DNA from: Limisphaerales bacterium
Lineage (GTDB): Bacteria; Verrucomicrobiota; Verrucomicrobiia; Limisphaerales; SXTU01
DNA: 64,000 nucleotides
Direction: 5' to 3'
NCBI GenBank assembly: GCA_009773355.1
Contig: WRPG01000017.1
Coordinates: 1-64,000 of the forward strand
The stretch's first letter is position 1. Each line of letters begins with the position of its first letter. Both the position numbers and the translations under genes were made by a program. Below, one piece after another: positions 45,501 to 53,807 of this stretch. Below the pieces are notes generated by a model. It did no database searches and had not been told where the DNA came from. It saw only the letters and a list, made by a program, of their open reading frames with translations.

Positions 45501-47038
45501 AGCGTTGTGCCGGCGGTTTGCAACCGCCGCTCGGGCGTGCTGCTCGCCGCAGACGGCGATTGCAAATCGCCGGCACGGGGGGCGGTTGCAGCCGGGGCGT
45601 TGGTGGTCTTCGACACGAAGTCGCGCGGCAACAACTCGTGAGCCGCGCCAACGATTTTGTTCTCCAAGCCCGGCGCGAATTTCGTGGGCCGGTCGTAATA
45701 GACCATCGCGCCGCCGGCTTCGTAGCCGCCTTCCTGCAGGATGCGCTCGCTCGGGATGTAGCACGGGGCGTCGTTCGCGTAGCCGTGAACCCACAGGCGC
45801 GTGCTGTCGAACTCGCGCTTCAGCCGCAGCCCGTAGTCCACGACCACTTCGCCGGGCAGGAAGACCAGCGCGAGGTTCGTGCCGAAGTGCCAGGTCTGGA
45901 TGAGATACGGCAGCTTCGTTGGGAGCGTTTCGCCGCGGTCAAGGCGCGTGAGGTTTTTCTTCGCGTGATACGAAATCTGCTGCGCCTTGTTCGTCGCGAG
46001 TGCCTCCCACTCGGCGCGCGTGGGGAGATTGTCGAAGTCGAGTGCGATGCGCTTGGTGCGAGCCGTGGGCGTGGTGGGAAGCTCCTTCCACGAGCCGGGG
46101 AAAAGGCGTTTCACCTCGTTGGCGATTTGGCCGCCGAGCGCGTCGGCCAGGTCCGGCGTGCCGCGCTTGTTGGGGTTCTGGTCCGCGCCGCAGCCGATGG
46201 CGACGAGGCCGATTGCGCCGGGATGGTCGGCTTCGAGTGCGAGTTGTGCGGAGCCGGCCCAGTCGCCGTGAACTGTGTTCAGCCCCAGCGTCACGCAATG
46301 ACACGCGTAGCTCACAAAGACCGCGCGCACGATGCCTTCCGGCGCGACGACACGCAGCACGGGGAGGTCGTGGTCCACGGGCGCAATGGGGCGGGCGCGC
46401 CGGTTCATCGCGAAGCCGACCTTGCCCTGCGTCCACTCGACGCGGCTGGGCCGGCGGTCGGCGAGCGCGGCGCGGATGACTTGCTCCAGCTTGAAGGTCA
46501 GCTCGCGCGTGTAGCGGTCCACACGCGACTGCTGGTCGGGCGAGAGGTCGGCCATGAAGATGTTCGGCGCGACGCCCGCGATCATCGGAGCGGAGTGCGT
46601 GTGCGAGGAGCAAATGGCGAGGCGGTCGTGCGTGAGGCGCGTGTTGGCGAGGCGGCGGAGCAACTCGGTGCGGATGGCGTCGGACACGCCGAGGTTGTCC
46701 ACGGTGACGAGCACGGCGGGGCCTTCCGCATCGGTGCCGATGGCAAGGGCCTTCGCGTGGATGCGCTGTGCGACACCCTCGGACTCGGTCTTGCGCACGG
46801 CGAAACCGGTAAGCCGGATCGGATAGTCCGGCGTGATGTCCACGCGCGCGACGCCGACGCTGGGGAGGCGCCGGGCGGTGGCGTGCCGCACAGCGCAGGC
46901 GGCGAAGAAACAGAGCACCGCGAAGGCGAAGGCCAGCGCGCGTGCCGGCGATTTGGAATCGCCGCTCGTGGCGCTGACGGACGCTTCAGACGGCGGTTGC
47001 AAACCGCCGGCACGGGGCGCGGGAGAGTCGGAGTTCAT
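42518..47038 (-). CDS. Fusion of a neutral-ceramidase-like domain and a PVC-type haem dehydrogenase
   Basis: A 1506-residue exported protein. A signal or lipoprotein leader (ALAFAFAVLCFFAAC) follows a repeat-derived N-terminus (residues 9-33). Residues about 45-470 resemble the neutral/alkaline ceramidase N-domain (ARVDITPDYPIRLTGFAVRK, LAICSSHTHSAPM, YACHCVTLG). A repeat-encoded linker (488-511) joins this to a TIGR02604-type dehydrogenase propeller (LTIELVAAEPLVTSPVAIDFG), then HEAT-like repeats, and a C-terminal haem segment C1388 (CAACH) with LGPDLATF. A REP-like insertion occupies 681-712. This is either a true fusion or two formerly separate genes joined by repeat insertion. Function: lipid hydrolase plus redox module, untested. 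The start at 47038 is the best initiator after the repeats. Confidence 0.83.
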   Translation of the reverse strand: MNSDSPAPRAGGLQPPSEASVSATSGDSKSPARALAFAFAVLCFFAACAVRHATARRLPSVGVARVDITPDYPIRLTGFAVRKTESEGVAQRIHAKALAIGTDAEGPAVLVTVDNLGVSDAIRTELLRRLANTRLTHDRLAICSSHTHSAPMIAGVAPNIFMADLSPDQQSRVDRYTRELTFKLEQVIRAALADRRPSRVEWTQGKVGFAMNRRARPIAPVDHDLPVLRVVAPEGIVRAVFVSYACHCVTLGLNTVHGDWAGSAQLALEADHPGAIGLVAIGCGADQNPNKRGTPDLADALGGQIANEVKRLFPGSWKELPTTPTARTKRIALDFDNLPTRAEWEALATNKAQQISYHAKKNLTRLDRGETLPTKLPYLIQTWHFGTNLALVFLPGEVVVDYGLRLKREFDSTRLWVHGYANDAPCYIPSERILQEGGYEAGGAMVYYDRPTKFAPGLENKIVGAAHELLPRDFVSKTTNAPAATAPRAGDLQSPSAASSTPERRLQTAGTTLAGTGNPPPKSPTDSLATLRTKPGLTIELVAAEPLVTSPVAIDFGTDGKLWVVEMADYPMGSDGNWKPGGRVKSLTRSRPDGPFDRATLFLDGLPFPTGVMAWRKGALICAAPDIIYAEDTNGDGKADVVRKLYTGFETNNYQARVNSLSLGLDNWVHGANGLLGGDIAVGDDVRSLTSESAIANRQSPTSQSLLTSAATKAVNIRGRDFRFRPDTGEFEATSGLTQQGRARDDFGNWFGCHNSTFAYHYPLPDRYLARNPHVPAPPPSVNLAASLARLNPVSTPLERFNSPQSLNHVTSACGLGVYRDTLLGAGFSQNLFVCEPVHNLVRRLVLTPNGVTFTAARAADEVQSEFLASTDNWFRPVQALTGPDGALWVVDMYRFVIEHPRWIPPDRLKTLDVRAGSDKGRIYRIYPQGAKLRPFNDLTKLTTAQVVAALNTENGVARDLVHRELLHRADPTTEAELAQLFGSSPNPTVRLQALALLNEWIEPRAIAAAVSFVTKPRVPDQDWTVENTLLLRALNDPHPSVRRFALRLLEPRLATDEFSQRALLNRVEERDPTVRYQLAFTLGTWSDPRATAVLAQLAREGMGDPYQRAAILSGAVGRTGELLKVAVTAPATAPGRNEFLGQLIATASASASDTEFASLLTALAPAEGKRTQQWQLYAMTALQDAFDTRGLALTKFTASPSTEIRAAVKRLEQLYADARTFAASPKSSDATRRASVPLLGRGFNRPDADAPIVAGLLVPPASDALQQVALTTLRTRRWAGTDELILAQWAALPVATRPAVVELLASQESWTQSLLNAVERGVVGLAEIPPATRNRLRWHGSDATKARVVKLFPEQTASRATVLASYATVPSLKGDAKKGAALFTASCAACHAYRGLGHALGPDLATFRTKPVGDFLTAILDPNAAIEPRYIAYNVDTKDDRALTGLVTDETATGFTLAQANGVKDKLLRPNVKTLRPSPLSLMPEGLEAALPPPAMADLLAWLRE
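44903..44997. repeat. REP-like element inside the ceramidase-dehydrogenase gene
   Basis: Left arm starts GTAGCAGCCGACGTGAGGAG (44904-44923) and right arm (about 44969-44995) gives the opposite strand of CGTAGGAGACGACGTGAGGA. The inner part holds GATTGGC, GATTGCC, GATTGGC, GATTGCC in 7-base steps. It encodes VGDDVRSLTSE and more, in frame. Confidence 0.93.
45507..45576. repeat. Inverted repeat encoding the linker between the two fused domains
   Basis: Arms 45507-45529 (GTGCCGGCGGTTTGCAACCG start) and 45554-45576 match at 21 of 23 positions. On the gene strand it reads AGDLQSPSAAS...RLQTAG. Further copies lie at 46942-47013 and 53211-53281. Confidence 0.93.
46942..47013. repeat. Inverted repeat in the N-terminal codons of the ceramidase-dehydrogenase gene
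   Basis: Arms 46942-46964 and 46991-47013 are of the GTGCCGGCGATTTG family. It encodes the residues just before the leader peptide and is read in frame. Confidence 0.9.
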
Positions 47039-47106
47039 ATTGCGGCAGTGCGGGCAGTGTTCGTGCGAGGCCGTCAAAGTCAACGCGGGAGACGGCGGGG
47101 AGGCGG

Positions 47107-47178
47107 CTCGACATTCCAAGGTCGAGTGCGGCAGCGCTGGCAGCACGGGCAGATCTCGACATTGGAATGTCGAGCTAC
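47107..47178. repeat. CTCGACATT palindrome pair, copy 1
   Basis: CTCGACATTCCAAGGTCGAG (47107-47126) and CTCGACATTGGAATGTCGAG (47155-47174), themselves nearly palindromic, in the gap between the fusion gene and a small lipoprotein gene. Confidence 0.93.
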
Positions 47179-47585
47179 TGGCGCGGGCGCGCGCTTGCCT
47201 TGCCAATCCGCTGCATCGTCGCGTTCCAGTCCAGCGGTTTGCCGTCCGGACCGAGCGGAATCGCGGAGATGTATTTGCCTTTGAGCAACTCTTCCCAAGC
47301 CATCGCCGGGCGCTCGTGGACATTGTAGAATTTGGTGAGGGCTTGCTGCACGCTGGCATCCACCGGATAGATGACCAGGGGCGGTTCGGTGCGGCGGACG
47401 GCTGGTCCGGCAACCGGGATGCCGGCGGGCGGCGCGGCAGTGGCCGGGGTGGCCGCTGATGCGGGTGCAGCAGTGGTCGGGTCCGGCACGGAGGGCGCGG
47501 CGGTTTCTACTTTCTTTCTCCGGCAGGCGTCGAGCAACGGGACCGCCAGCAGCAGAGCGAGCGCGGGGATGGAAAAGATTTTCAC
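47175..47585 (-). CDS. Small lipoprotein paired with a pseudopilin
   Basis: A 136-residue lipoprotein. The leader MKIFSIPALALLLAVPLLD ends at a lipobox LLDAC. An Ala/Pro/Thr-rich linker (about residues 25-70) precedes a compact domain with ALTKFYNVHERPAMAWEELLK and GKYISAIPLGPDGKPLDW. The pattern parallels the lipoprotein at 22542-22856 (helix, P/A-x-x-EL, xYxxxxP, PxGK). It follows directly (45 bp) behind a pseudopilin gene on the same strand, as in the other case. Its 3' end overlaps the CTCGACATT repeat. Function unknown; an accessory of pseudopilin-like fibres is a reasonable guess. Confidence 0.78.
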   Translation of the reverse strand: MKIFSIPALALLLAVPLLDACRRKKVETAAPSVPDPTTAAPASAATPATAAPPAGIPVAGPAVRRTEPPLVIYPVDASVQQALTKFYNVHERPAMAWEELLKGKYISAIPLGPDGKPLDWNATMQRIGKASARPRQ

Positions 47586-47630
47586 AGACTGAAGTTGAAG
47601 GAGTATTGCCGCCGCCGTGAAAACCCCGGG

Positions 47631-48404
47631 CTACAGGCCCGGTGGAGTGCCCGTCGTTAGCTGGCCGAAGATGTTGTTAACATTGTTGGACAGCGAGTCG
47701 TAGGTGAAGGACTCAACGTGGCCATCCATCAAGACCACGTTCACCCGCTTGTTGTGCCGTGGGACGGGTTCGCGCCCGGTTGTCCAACCAAACGGGGCCG
47801 TGGCGTTCGGGCGAAACACGGTTGGGGTGGTCGAGTATCCGCCGGGAGCACCGAGGGCAAGATTCTTCAACTGACCAATGTCGCCCATCATCCAGATCTG
47901 GGTGGGCCGGGTGATTTGCGTCAGCCGGAAGCTGCCGATGGGTGCGGCCGGCGTCCCCATGTAACGAATGATGCCTTCCACCGGGCCGTAGCCGCCGAAG
48001 AAAATGCCAGGGAAGTTCAGCCCCCCGCCGGTCATGTCTTTTTCCACGACCTCGGGACAACGCCAGACCAGATTGGGGTTTGCCTTCGGATTCAAGTCCT
48101 TTCCCAGATACGGGGTCAGTTTCTCCCAATACCATTGTGCCCCGGGGAAGGTTATCACGGGAGGAAATAGCGCCGGTCCCTCAAACAAGGGCGGCAGGCC
48201 GTCATTGTTATCGGACGCGTAGAGTTGCAAGGCCATGCCCTGCTGGCGCTCGTTGCTCAAGCACTTGGTGCTCTTGCCTTTTGCCTTTGCCTTCGAGAGC
48301 GCCGGCAGGAGCATCCCGGCCAGAATCGCGATGATGGCGATGACCACGAGCAGTTCGATGAGCGTGAACGCGAAGGAATCCAAGCGACGGAGCCGGGTCT
48401 TCAT
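47631..48404 (-). CDS. Type II secretion-like pseudopilin (DGH type)
   Basis: A 257-residue pseudopilin-like protein with a leader [12 protein letters not shown] followed by [20 protein letters not shown] and [20 protein letters not shown]. The C-terminal motif is [14 protein letters not shown]. The ATG at 48402-48404 is chosen because it yields a short basic leader; the frame extends to 48521 without conservation. It probably forms a unit with the lipoprotein gene downstream, 45 bp away. Separated by only 76 bp from the next upstream gene, an unknown membrane protein, it may share its transcript. Confidence 0.9.
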   Translation of the reverse strand: MKTRLRRLDSFAFTLIELLVVIAIIAILAGMLLPALSKAKAKGKSTKCLSNERQQGMALQLYASDNNDGLPPLFEGPALFPPVITFPGAQWYWEKLTPYLGKDLNPKANPNLVWRCPEVVEKDMTGGGLNFPGIFFGGYGPVEGIIRYMGTPAAPIGSFRLTQITRPTQIWMMGDIGQLKNLALGAPGGYSTTPTVFRPNATAPFGWTTGREPVPRHNKRVNVVLMDGHVESFTYDSLSNNVNNIFGQLTTGTPPGL

Positions 48405-48480
48405 AGATTTGCGGATGACAGGCCGAAGGTGCGCCTCTCCCTTCACAGCGTCAAGGCGTGACTCGTGCGAAGCGGGCGGC

Positions 48481-49074
48481 TCACTTCGGGTCCACGTCAT
48501 CCGCCATCGGCTCCGGACCAACGCCTTCGCTGGTGAACGTCCTGGCCTCGCGGAAAAACGGGATGCTGCCGCCGGTCCACCATTGCCGCCACGCGAGCAG
48601 CGCGAGCAGGAGCATCACCACCGCCGCCAGCCGCCACGACAGTTGGGCGCGGACGGATTGCGCGGTCTTGCGCACCACCACCTCGCCAACCGTCAGCCCA
48701 ACCGGGGCGTTGGGGGCATCGGCCTGCACTTCGGTTCCAATCGCGGCCCACTTCACCGCCGGGTGCGGCGCGAAGGTGAGTTCGTAGAACCGGGATTCGC
48801 AGCCGATGCGCAGGCAGTATTCCTGCCGCAACCGCGCCAACTCCTCCGCCGACCGTCCGGCGGCCAGCTCCGCGCCAGTGAACAGCGCGCCAACCACTTC
48901 CGGCGACGGGCGGGCGTCGCACAGGCAGCAGCGCGCGGCGACATGCGTCTGGAGGACGCCGGCGTGCGCCAGGTCGGCGATGCCGGCCTGGGCCAGCGCC
49001 GCCCGCGCGTTGCGTGCGAACGGGGCAAGGTGGGCGAGGGCGAGCTTGCGGGTGATGGGGGCGGATGCGCTCAC
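48481..49074 (-). CDS. Unknown protein with one membrane helix and Cys-rich motif
   Basis: A 197-residue protein. Residues 1-140 are probably cytoplasmic and contain a short Cys-rich piece ([20 protein letters not shown]) and another Cys pair in [14 protein letters not shown]. One membrane helix follows near residues 148-165 ([14 protein letters not shown]), then a short C-terminal tail. No family is recognised. It is located between two pseudopilin genes on the same strand with small spacers (19 and 76 bp), so it may act with them, for instance as an assembly or regulatory factor, but that is conjecture. Confidence 0.7.
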   Translation of the reverse strand: MSASAPITRKLALAHLAPFARNARAALAQAGIADLAHAGVLQTHVAARCCLCDARPSPEVVGALFTGAELAAGRSAEELARLRQEYCLRIGCESRFYELTFAPHPAVKWAAIGTEVQADAPNAPVGLTVGEVVVRKTAQSVRAQLSWRLAAVVMLLLALLAWRQWWTGGSIPFFREARTFTSEGVGPEPMADDVDPK

Positions 49075-49093
49075 GATGAAGGCTGGATGTTGG

Positions 49094-49987
49094 TTAGTTG
49101 CGTGGTTGATACCACTGCCAGTCCTTGGTCTCCTCGTAGGGGTAGTAGGGGTCGGTCATCACTGAGGCGGAGAAGTCGTGAACCGCGGCATGGCCGTCCA
49201 CGAACAGCACTGGTGAGACAAAGAGCGCCGGTGCGATCCGGGGATCGCGAAAATCGGTCCGGCCCCGGTTGCGGTGCCATTGGGTCCAGTAATTGATCCA
49301 GACATATGGGCGCCGAGAAAGCACTTTGTCCAGGGGTTGGGCGGGAGGTTCGTTCATGAGGATGAAACGGTCGGGCTTTTCCACCCATGTCTCAGGCTGC
49401 CTGGAAATTGAGCCTCGCGCCGATCGGAGCGTGCCGAGTGGCAGTGGCGGGGTTCGGGTGTCGTCTCTGGGAGCGCCGAGTTGGACGTTGTAGAGATAGC
49501 TGCAACCAGCGGTTTCCCAGGCCGAAATCTTTGCATCAGCCACTTGGTGGTGAGGGAAGTCCAGGTCACCCCGATGGCCCTGGTCCATCGGGCAGCGAAA
49601 GATCATGGGGTTGCCTTGGTAACGGTAGAGCGGCCGGTTGGTGGCTTGCGGATACTGATCGTTGTAGGGATACGATCGCGGGTTGGTTCCGCCCACGGCG
49701 GCGAAAACGCTCTTGTTGGTGAGGAATTGGGTCGGGGGGTTGGTCTCCCGAATTCCCGCTGGTGCAAAGTGCCCATACTCGTCGAGATACAGCCGATGAG
49801 CGATGCCGATCTGCTTGAAGTTGTTCAGACATTGCGTGTCCCGCGTCCTGATCTTCGCCTGACTCAGGCTCGGCAGGAGCAGGCTCGCCAGCGTGCCGAT
49901 GATGGCGATGACCGTGAGCAGTTCGACGAGCGTGAAGGCGGAATCGGCAGCACGCTCCTTTCGCTCCGTGTGCGATGACATGGTCAT
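49094..49987 (-). CDS. Type II secretion-like pseudopilin (DGH type, VELLTVIAIIGTL variant)
   Basis: A 297-residue pseudopilin-like protein starting MTMSSHTERKERAADSA, with FTLVELLTVIAIIGTLASL as its prepilin helix, then LPSLSQAKIRTRDTQCLNNF. The hydrophobic spine is more diverged than in its four paralogues. Its C-terminal motif is LFVDGHAAVHDF. The ATG at 49985-49987 is used, with another ATG two codons later. It forms a minus-strand group with the unknown membrane protein and the pseudopilin at 47631-48404. ThuA follows upstream after 122 bp on the same strand. Confidence 0.88.
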   Translation of the reverse strand: MTMSSHTERKERAADSAFTLVELLTVIAIIGTLASLLLPSLSQAKIRTRDTQCLNNFKQIGIAHRLYLDEYGHFAPAGIRETNPPTQFLTNKSVFAAVGGTNPRSYPYNDQYPQATNRPLYRYQGNPMIFRCPMDQGHRGDLDFPHHQVADAKISAWETAGCSYLYNVQLGAPRDDTRTPPLPLGTLRSARGSISRQPETWVEKPDRFILMNEPPAQPLDKVLSRRPYVWINYWTQWHRNRGRTDFRDPRIAPALFVSPVLFVDGHAAVHDFSASVMTDPYYPYEETKDWQWYQPRN

Positions 49988-50109
49988 AACGGGCCAAACT
50001 GTGTGGGTGACGCCCGCAGAATGGGACAAGGCGCGGCCAGCCGGAATACGGTTTTTACCGGAGCCGCCGGAAGGCTGTGAGCTGCGCGGTGGCAAGCCAG
50101 ACGCGCGCC

Positions 50110-50907
50110 CTACTTCTTCGCCGGCCCGTAGCCGGGCTTGGGCTTGCCGTCGTCGCCCAGCTTGCCACAGCTCCAGAGTAGGCCGCGTGTGACGAGGTCG
50201 AGATACACCGGGTCGGCCATCGTGTGGTTGCCATGGCCCAGCGTGGTGCCGAAGACCTTGCCCTTGCCGTGCTGGTTCACCCAGATGACGACGTGGTCCT
50301 TCTTGGTGTCCTCGCCGTAAGCCTGCGCGAGCGGGACGGTGTTCGGCCAGAGCTTCTCGTTCTTGTAGAGTTCGTCCTTGGGGTTCTTCCACTCGGCGGG
50401 AAAGCCCTTCATCACCGGATGCTCGGGCTTGAGGTTTTTCACGAACAGGTCGCGGTTCTTCTCATGGCTCATGGAGGTCTGGCCGATGGCCTTGCGCCAC
50501 TCATCGGTGGCGGCGGCGCGGTAGCTGTGCGTGGAGCAATGGAGCATCACCGCCGGCACGCCGTCCGCGTGCGCCTTGGCGATGCGCTCGACGAACGCGA
50601 CGTCCGTCACCTGGCCGAAGCACTCGTTGTGGACGATGACATCGAAGCCCCTGGCCCAGTCGTCCTTCGCGTAAATGCTCACCTGATGCGTCCGCGTGTC
50701 GCCGCCCTCGTGGAGGATGGTCCACGCGACGTTCGCGCGGGCGGAGATGCCTTCGGAAAGAATCTTCTTCTGCTGTTCGTAGTCGTGACAGCAGCCGCCC
50801 GTGACCATGAGGGCGCGCAGGGGCTTGGTCTCAGCGGCGGAGGCGAGGCCCGTCAGCGCGAGCAGAAGGGTGATGGTGACGGAGCGGAACAGGTGGATGC
50901 GTTTCAT
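50110..50907 (-). CDS. ThuA domain exported protein
   Basis: A 265-residue exported protein with a signal peptide (LFRSVTITLLLALTGLASAA). It has the ThuA/trehalose utilisation fold: LRALMVTGGCCHDYEQQKKIL, DVIVHNECFGQVTD, VPAVMLHCSTHSYR, HVVIWVNQHGKGKVFGTTLGH. These are the positions that in ThuA form a class I glutamine amidotransferase-like fold, but here the nucleophile site looks degenerate. Many PVC bacteria carry such proteins next to dehydrogenases; true function is undetermined, and ThuA itself oxidises trehalose-derived sugars in rhizobia. It directly follows a sulfatase gene (30 bp), so the two may be co-transcribed. Confidence 0.87.
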   Translation of the reverse strand: MKRIHLFRSVTITLLLALTGLASAAETKPLRALMVTGGCCHDYEQQKKILSEGISARANVAWTILHEGGDTRTHQVSIYAKDDWARGFDVIVHNECFGQVTDVAFVERIAKAHADGVPAVMLHCSTHSYRAAATDEWRKAIGQTSMSHEKNRDLFVKNLKPEHPVMKGFPAEWKNPKDELYKNEKLWPNTVPLAQAYGEDTKKDHVVIWVNQHGKGKVFGTTLGHGNHTMADPVYLDLVTRGLLWSCGKLGDDGKPKPGYGPAKK

Positions 50908-50936
50908 CGGGGAGTTGGATGCGAGGTGGTGATGTT

Positions 50937-52382
50937 CTATTTGCCGTCGGCCAGCCGTCCTACTTCACGGACGCCGCTGCCTTTGCGTTGCGTGAGCGAG
51001 TCGCCCAGCTCGGCGCGGGCCTTCTCCGCGTGGGCGAGGAGCTGCTGCACGACGGTTGGGTGCGAGGAGGCCACGTCGGTCTTCTCACCGATGTCGGCCC
51101 GCAAGTCGTAGAGCTGCGGCTGCTCAATCTTCGCGCCCTCGTATTTCGCCGGGATGCCGTCCTTGCCGCCGGGGCGGCCCGCGAGCGTGCGGAAGCCGTG
51201 CGGGAGCTGGAGCTTCCACTTGCCGTCGGGCGAGAAGACGGCCTGCAGCTCGTTCTGCGCGTAGTAGCTCCAATAGGAGTCGTGCGGGTTTTTCACGCCG
51301 GGCGTGCCGGTGATGAGCGGCCACACGTCGAGGCCGTCAATCTTGTGCTCCGGCAGCTTTGCGCCGATGAGCTGCGCGAAGGTGGGCAGCAGGTCAATGG
51401 TCATCAGCATCTCACCGCTGCTCGTTCCCGCCGCAAGCTTGCCGGGCCAGCGCATCACACACGGGACGCGCGTGCCGCCTTCCCACGCCGTGCCCTTGCC
51501 CTCGCGGAGCGGCCCCGCACTGCCGGCGTGCGTGCCGTAACTCAACCACGGGCCATTGTCGCTGGTGAAGACGACGAGTGTGTTGTCATCGAGCTTGTGC
51601 TTCTTCAACGCGTCGAGCACCTGCCCGACCGACCAGTCAATCTCCTGGATCACGTCGCCGAAGAGGCCCGCGCCGGATTTGCCCTTGAACTTGTCGCTAA
51701 CGAAGAGCGGGACGTGTGGCATGTTGTTCGCGAGGTAGAAGAAGAACGGCCGGTCCTTGTTGCGCTCGATGAACTTCACCGCGCGCTCGGCATACCAGGT
51801 CGTGAGATTCGGCTGCTCGTCGGGCGTGACCTCGGCGTCAATGACCTTGTCGCCCTCGATGAGCGGCAGCGGCGGATAAGTTCCCTTCTTCGCCTCGGGA
51901 TGGTGCGGCCACATGTCGTTGGAGTAAGGCAGGCCGAAGTATTCGTCAAAGCCGTGCCGCACCGGAAGGAACTGTGGGTGATGGCCGAGATGCCACTTGC
52001 CCGCCATGCCTGTCGCGTAGCCCTTCTGCTTGAAGACCTCGGCCATGGTCATCTCGTTCGCGTGGATGCCGATACGCGAGCCGGGACCGAGCGCGCCGTG
52101 GATGCCCACGCGGTTGTTGTAGCAGCCGGTGAGCAGCGCGGTGCGCGACGCGGAGCAAACCGCCTGCGAGACGTGGAAGTTGGTGAACTTGCGGCCCTCC
52201 TTCGCCATGCGGTCGAGGTTGGGCGTGGCGTAGGCCTTGCAGCCAAACGGCCCGATGTCGCCGTAGCCCATGTCGTCGCAGAAGATGACGATGACGTTGG
52301 GCAGACGCGGGGCGGCGAGCACGTTCGACGGGACCGCAAGGAGGGACAGCAGGAGAATGGTGAGGCAGCGCAGTGCTTTCAT
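50937..52382 (-). CDS. Exported type I sulfatase (arylsulfatase family)
   Basis: A 481-residue exported enzyme. The signal [20 protein letters not shown] precedes [18 protein letters not shown], the metal-binding start of sulfatases. The catalytic motif is [11 protein letters not shown] with C76 as the residue converted to formylglycine, followed by [15 protein letters not shown] and [18 protein letters not shown] at the second metal/substrate region. This makes it a formylglycine-dependent sulfatase of the arylsulfatase A type. The sulfate ester target cannot be read; polysaccharides are typical for this phylum. It shares its strand with the ThuA gene 29 bp downstream. The ATG at 52380-52382 fits the signal peptide. 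Confidence 0.95.
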   Translation of the reverse strand: MKALRCLTILLLSLLAVPSNVLAAPRLPNVIVIFCDDMGYGDIGPFGCKAYATPNLDRMAKEGRKFTNFHVSQAVCSASRTALLTGCYNNRVGIHGALGPGSRIGIHANEMTMAEVFKQKGYATGMAGKWHLGHHPQFLPVRHGFDEYFGLPYSNDMWPHHPEAKKGTYPPLPLIEGDKVIDAEVTPDEQPNLTTWYAERAVKFIERNKDRPFFFYLANNMPHVPLFVSDKFKGKSGAGLFGDVIQEIDWSVGQVLDALKKHKLDDNTLVVFTSDNGPWLSYGTHAGSAGPLREGKGTAWEGGTRVPCVMRWPGKLAAGTSSGEMLMTIDLLPTFAQLIGAKLPEHKIDGLDVWPLITGTPGVKNPHDSYWSYYAQNELQAVFSPDGKWKLQLPHGFRTLAGRPGGKDGIPAKYEGAKIEQPQLYDLRADIGEKTDVASSHPTVVQQLLAHAEKARAELGDSLTQRKGSGVREVGRLADGK

Positions 52383-52478
52383 GGTCGTGGCGACGGTAGC
52401 CAGCCGCGCGCAGGCTGCCAAGCCGCGTTTGGCCGGGCGCGGCTCGACTTGCCCGACGCCTCGCCGCATCCTCCGCGC

Positions 52479-52892
52479 ATGAACTACTGGCTCGTGAAAT
52501 CCGAACCCGGGGCCTACGCGTGGGACAAGTTCGTGACGGACGGCGGCACGGCGTGGACCGGCGTGCGCAACTTCGCCGCGCGGCTGAATCTGCGCGCCAT
52601 GAAACGCGGCGACCTCGTCTGCTTCTATCACAGCGTGACCGGCAAGGATATCATCGGCCTCGCGAAGGTGACAAAGGAGGCGTATCCCGATGCAACCGCG
52701 AAGGAAGGCGACTGGTCATGTGTGGACCTCGCGCCGGTCAAGCCGCTGGCGAAGCCGGTTCCGCTCGACGCCATCAAGGTGGACAAGGTGCTGGCGGGCA
52801 TCCCGCTCGTGCGGCAGTCGCGGCTTTCGGTGTCGGCGCTGACGAAGGAGCAGTTCGCGCGCGTGCTGGCATTGGGCGGAACGAAGCTTTGA
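52479..52892 (+). CDS. EVE domain protein
   Basis: A 137-residue EVE (PUA-like) domain protein: [41 protein letters not shown] and [17 protein letters not shown] match the family's modified-base-binding fold. EVE domains recognise modified nucleotides and are linked to defence or RNA-modification systems in some bacteria. It is encoded alone between the sulfatase and a repeat-laden lipoprotein, so no partner can be named. The ATG at 52479 is chosen as the canonical N-terminus. Confidence 0.93.
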   Translation: MNYWLVKSEPGAYAWDKFVTDGGTAWTGVRNFAARLNLRAMKRGDLVCFYHSVTGKDIIGLAKVTKEAYPDATAKEGDWSCVDLAPVKPLAKPVPLDAIKVDKVLAGIPLVRQSRLSVSALTKEQFARVLALGGTKL

Positions 52893-52924
52893 GCCGGCGC
52901 GCGGGTTTTGTGGCAGGTTGCGCC

Positions 52925-53728
52925 ATGAACGGTCGGCTTCGCCTCGCGCTTGGCGCAGCGGTGCTCTCCCTCGGCGCGGCGTGCGGCACGGTGCAAACTG
53001 GACATCCAACTGCCCAGTCAGCCAGCCCCCTCACCCAGGCCCCACCCATGAACCGGGCGGAGCGCAGGTGTCCAACCTGCGCACTGGGGCTGAACAGGAA
53101 CGCGCAGGATGGACTCCTGCGCTCCGGTTCAGGGGCTCAAATCGCGGGACTTGGCGGCTCGTGGGTTCTCTCCCGCGTTGGGGGCGAGGGAAAAGCATCG
53201 CGCGGTGCTCGTGCCGGCGACTTGCAGTCGCCGACTGGAACGCAGCCAACGCCGGCGGGCGGCGGTGGCCAATCACCGGCCCGACGGATGCAAAAATGGA
53301 ACCCGCTCTGGTGGCTCGGCAACGCGGACGACCCGGTGCCGCCCGACTGGTATCGCCCTGGCTCGCGCTGCCGCAACGCGCTGTGGCAACTCCGCAACCC
53401 GCTCCACAACTTCACCTTCCACGTCATCGGCATCGCGGACAAGTGCTTCACCCGCACGGGCAAATTTCCAGACGCGGTCTTCGCGCCGGACGGCGGGTGG
53501 AACTGGGCGGTCGCGCGTTACGGGTGGCTCCGGCTGCCGTTCGTTTCCTACAATGGCGAGCGGTGGCGGTTCTACCTCGGCTGGCGCGAGCGCGGGAATT
53601 TTGGCGGCAAGATTAACTTCGGCCGGCTCAAGACCACGGACAGCAGACCGCAGGCTTCAGACCTCGAACCGGCCCGGACGAGGGAGTGGCGCGACAATGT
53701 GGCCCAACCTTCCAATGTCCAGTTTTGA
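52925..53728 (+). CDS. Lipoprotein with three repeat-derived segments
   Basis: A 267-residue lipoprotein: leader MNGRLRLALGAAVLSLGAA, lipobox GAAC. Residues about 45-67 come from an inverted repeat at 53059-53125 (GGAGCGCAGG type), residues about 96-119 from an AGDLQSP-type repeat at 53211-53281, and the last residues (SNVQF) from a CTCGACATT-type repeat. The remainder is a recognisable conserved unit: WLGNADDPVPPDWYRPGS, LRNPLHNFTFHVIGIADK, FVSYNGERWRFYLGWRERGN. It may be a small conserved domain of unknown function. The insertion of three repeats in one gene suggests it is under weak constraint. It follows EVE by 32 bp. Confidence 0.72.
   Translation: MNGRLRLALGAAVLSLGAACGTVQTGHPTAQSASPLTQAPPMNRAERRCPTCALGLNRNAQDGLLRSGSGAQIAGLGGSWVLSRVGGEGKASRGARAGDLQSPTGTQPTPAGGGGQSPARRMQKWNPLWWLGNADDPVPPDWYRPGSRCRNALWQLRNPLHNFTFHVIGIADKCFTRTGKFPDAVFAPDGGWNWAVARYGWLRLPFVSYNGERWRFYLGWRERGNFGGKINFGRLKTTDSRPQASDLEPARTREWRDNVAQPSNVQF
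53059..53125. repeat. Inverted repeat in the lipoprotein gene (GGAGCGCAGG type)
   Basis: Arms 53059-53082 and 53102-53125 match at 22 of 24 positions. The gene reads it in frame as ERRCPTCALG...QDGLLRS. Confidence 0.9.
53211..53281. repeat. GTGCCGGCGA-type repeat in the lipoprotein gene
   Basis: Left part at 53211-53233 begins GTGCCGGCGACTTGCAGTCG, similar to 45507-45576; the right part is more diverged (CGGTGGCCAATCACCGGC). It encodes RAGDLQSPTGTQ and onwards. Confidence 0.82.
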
Positions 53729-53807
53729 GCTGCCGGACGCACGCGCGGGTCTCGACATTGGAATGTCGAGCTACTGACAGGTGAGCCTCCTCACGTCGGC
53801 TGCTACG
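53706..53807. repeat. CTCGACATT palindrome pair plus REP-like arm at gene junction
   Basis: A degenerate left arm (53706-53731) and CTCGACATTGGAATGTCGAG (53751-53770) form copy 2 of that family. Directly after it, 53781-53807 is a REP-like arm whose complement starts CGTAGCAGCCGACGTGAGGA. It abuts the stop codon of the PPOX-like gene. Confidence 0.88.
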
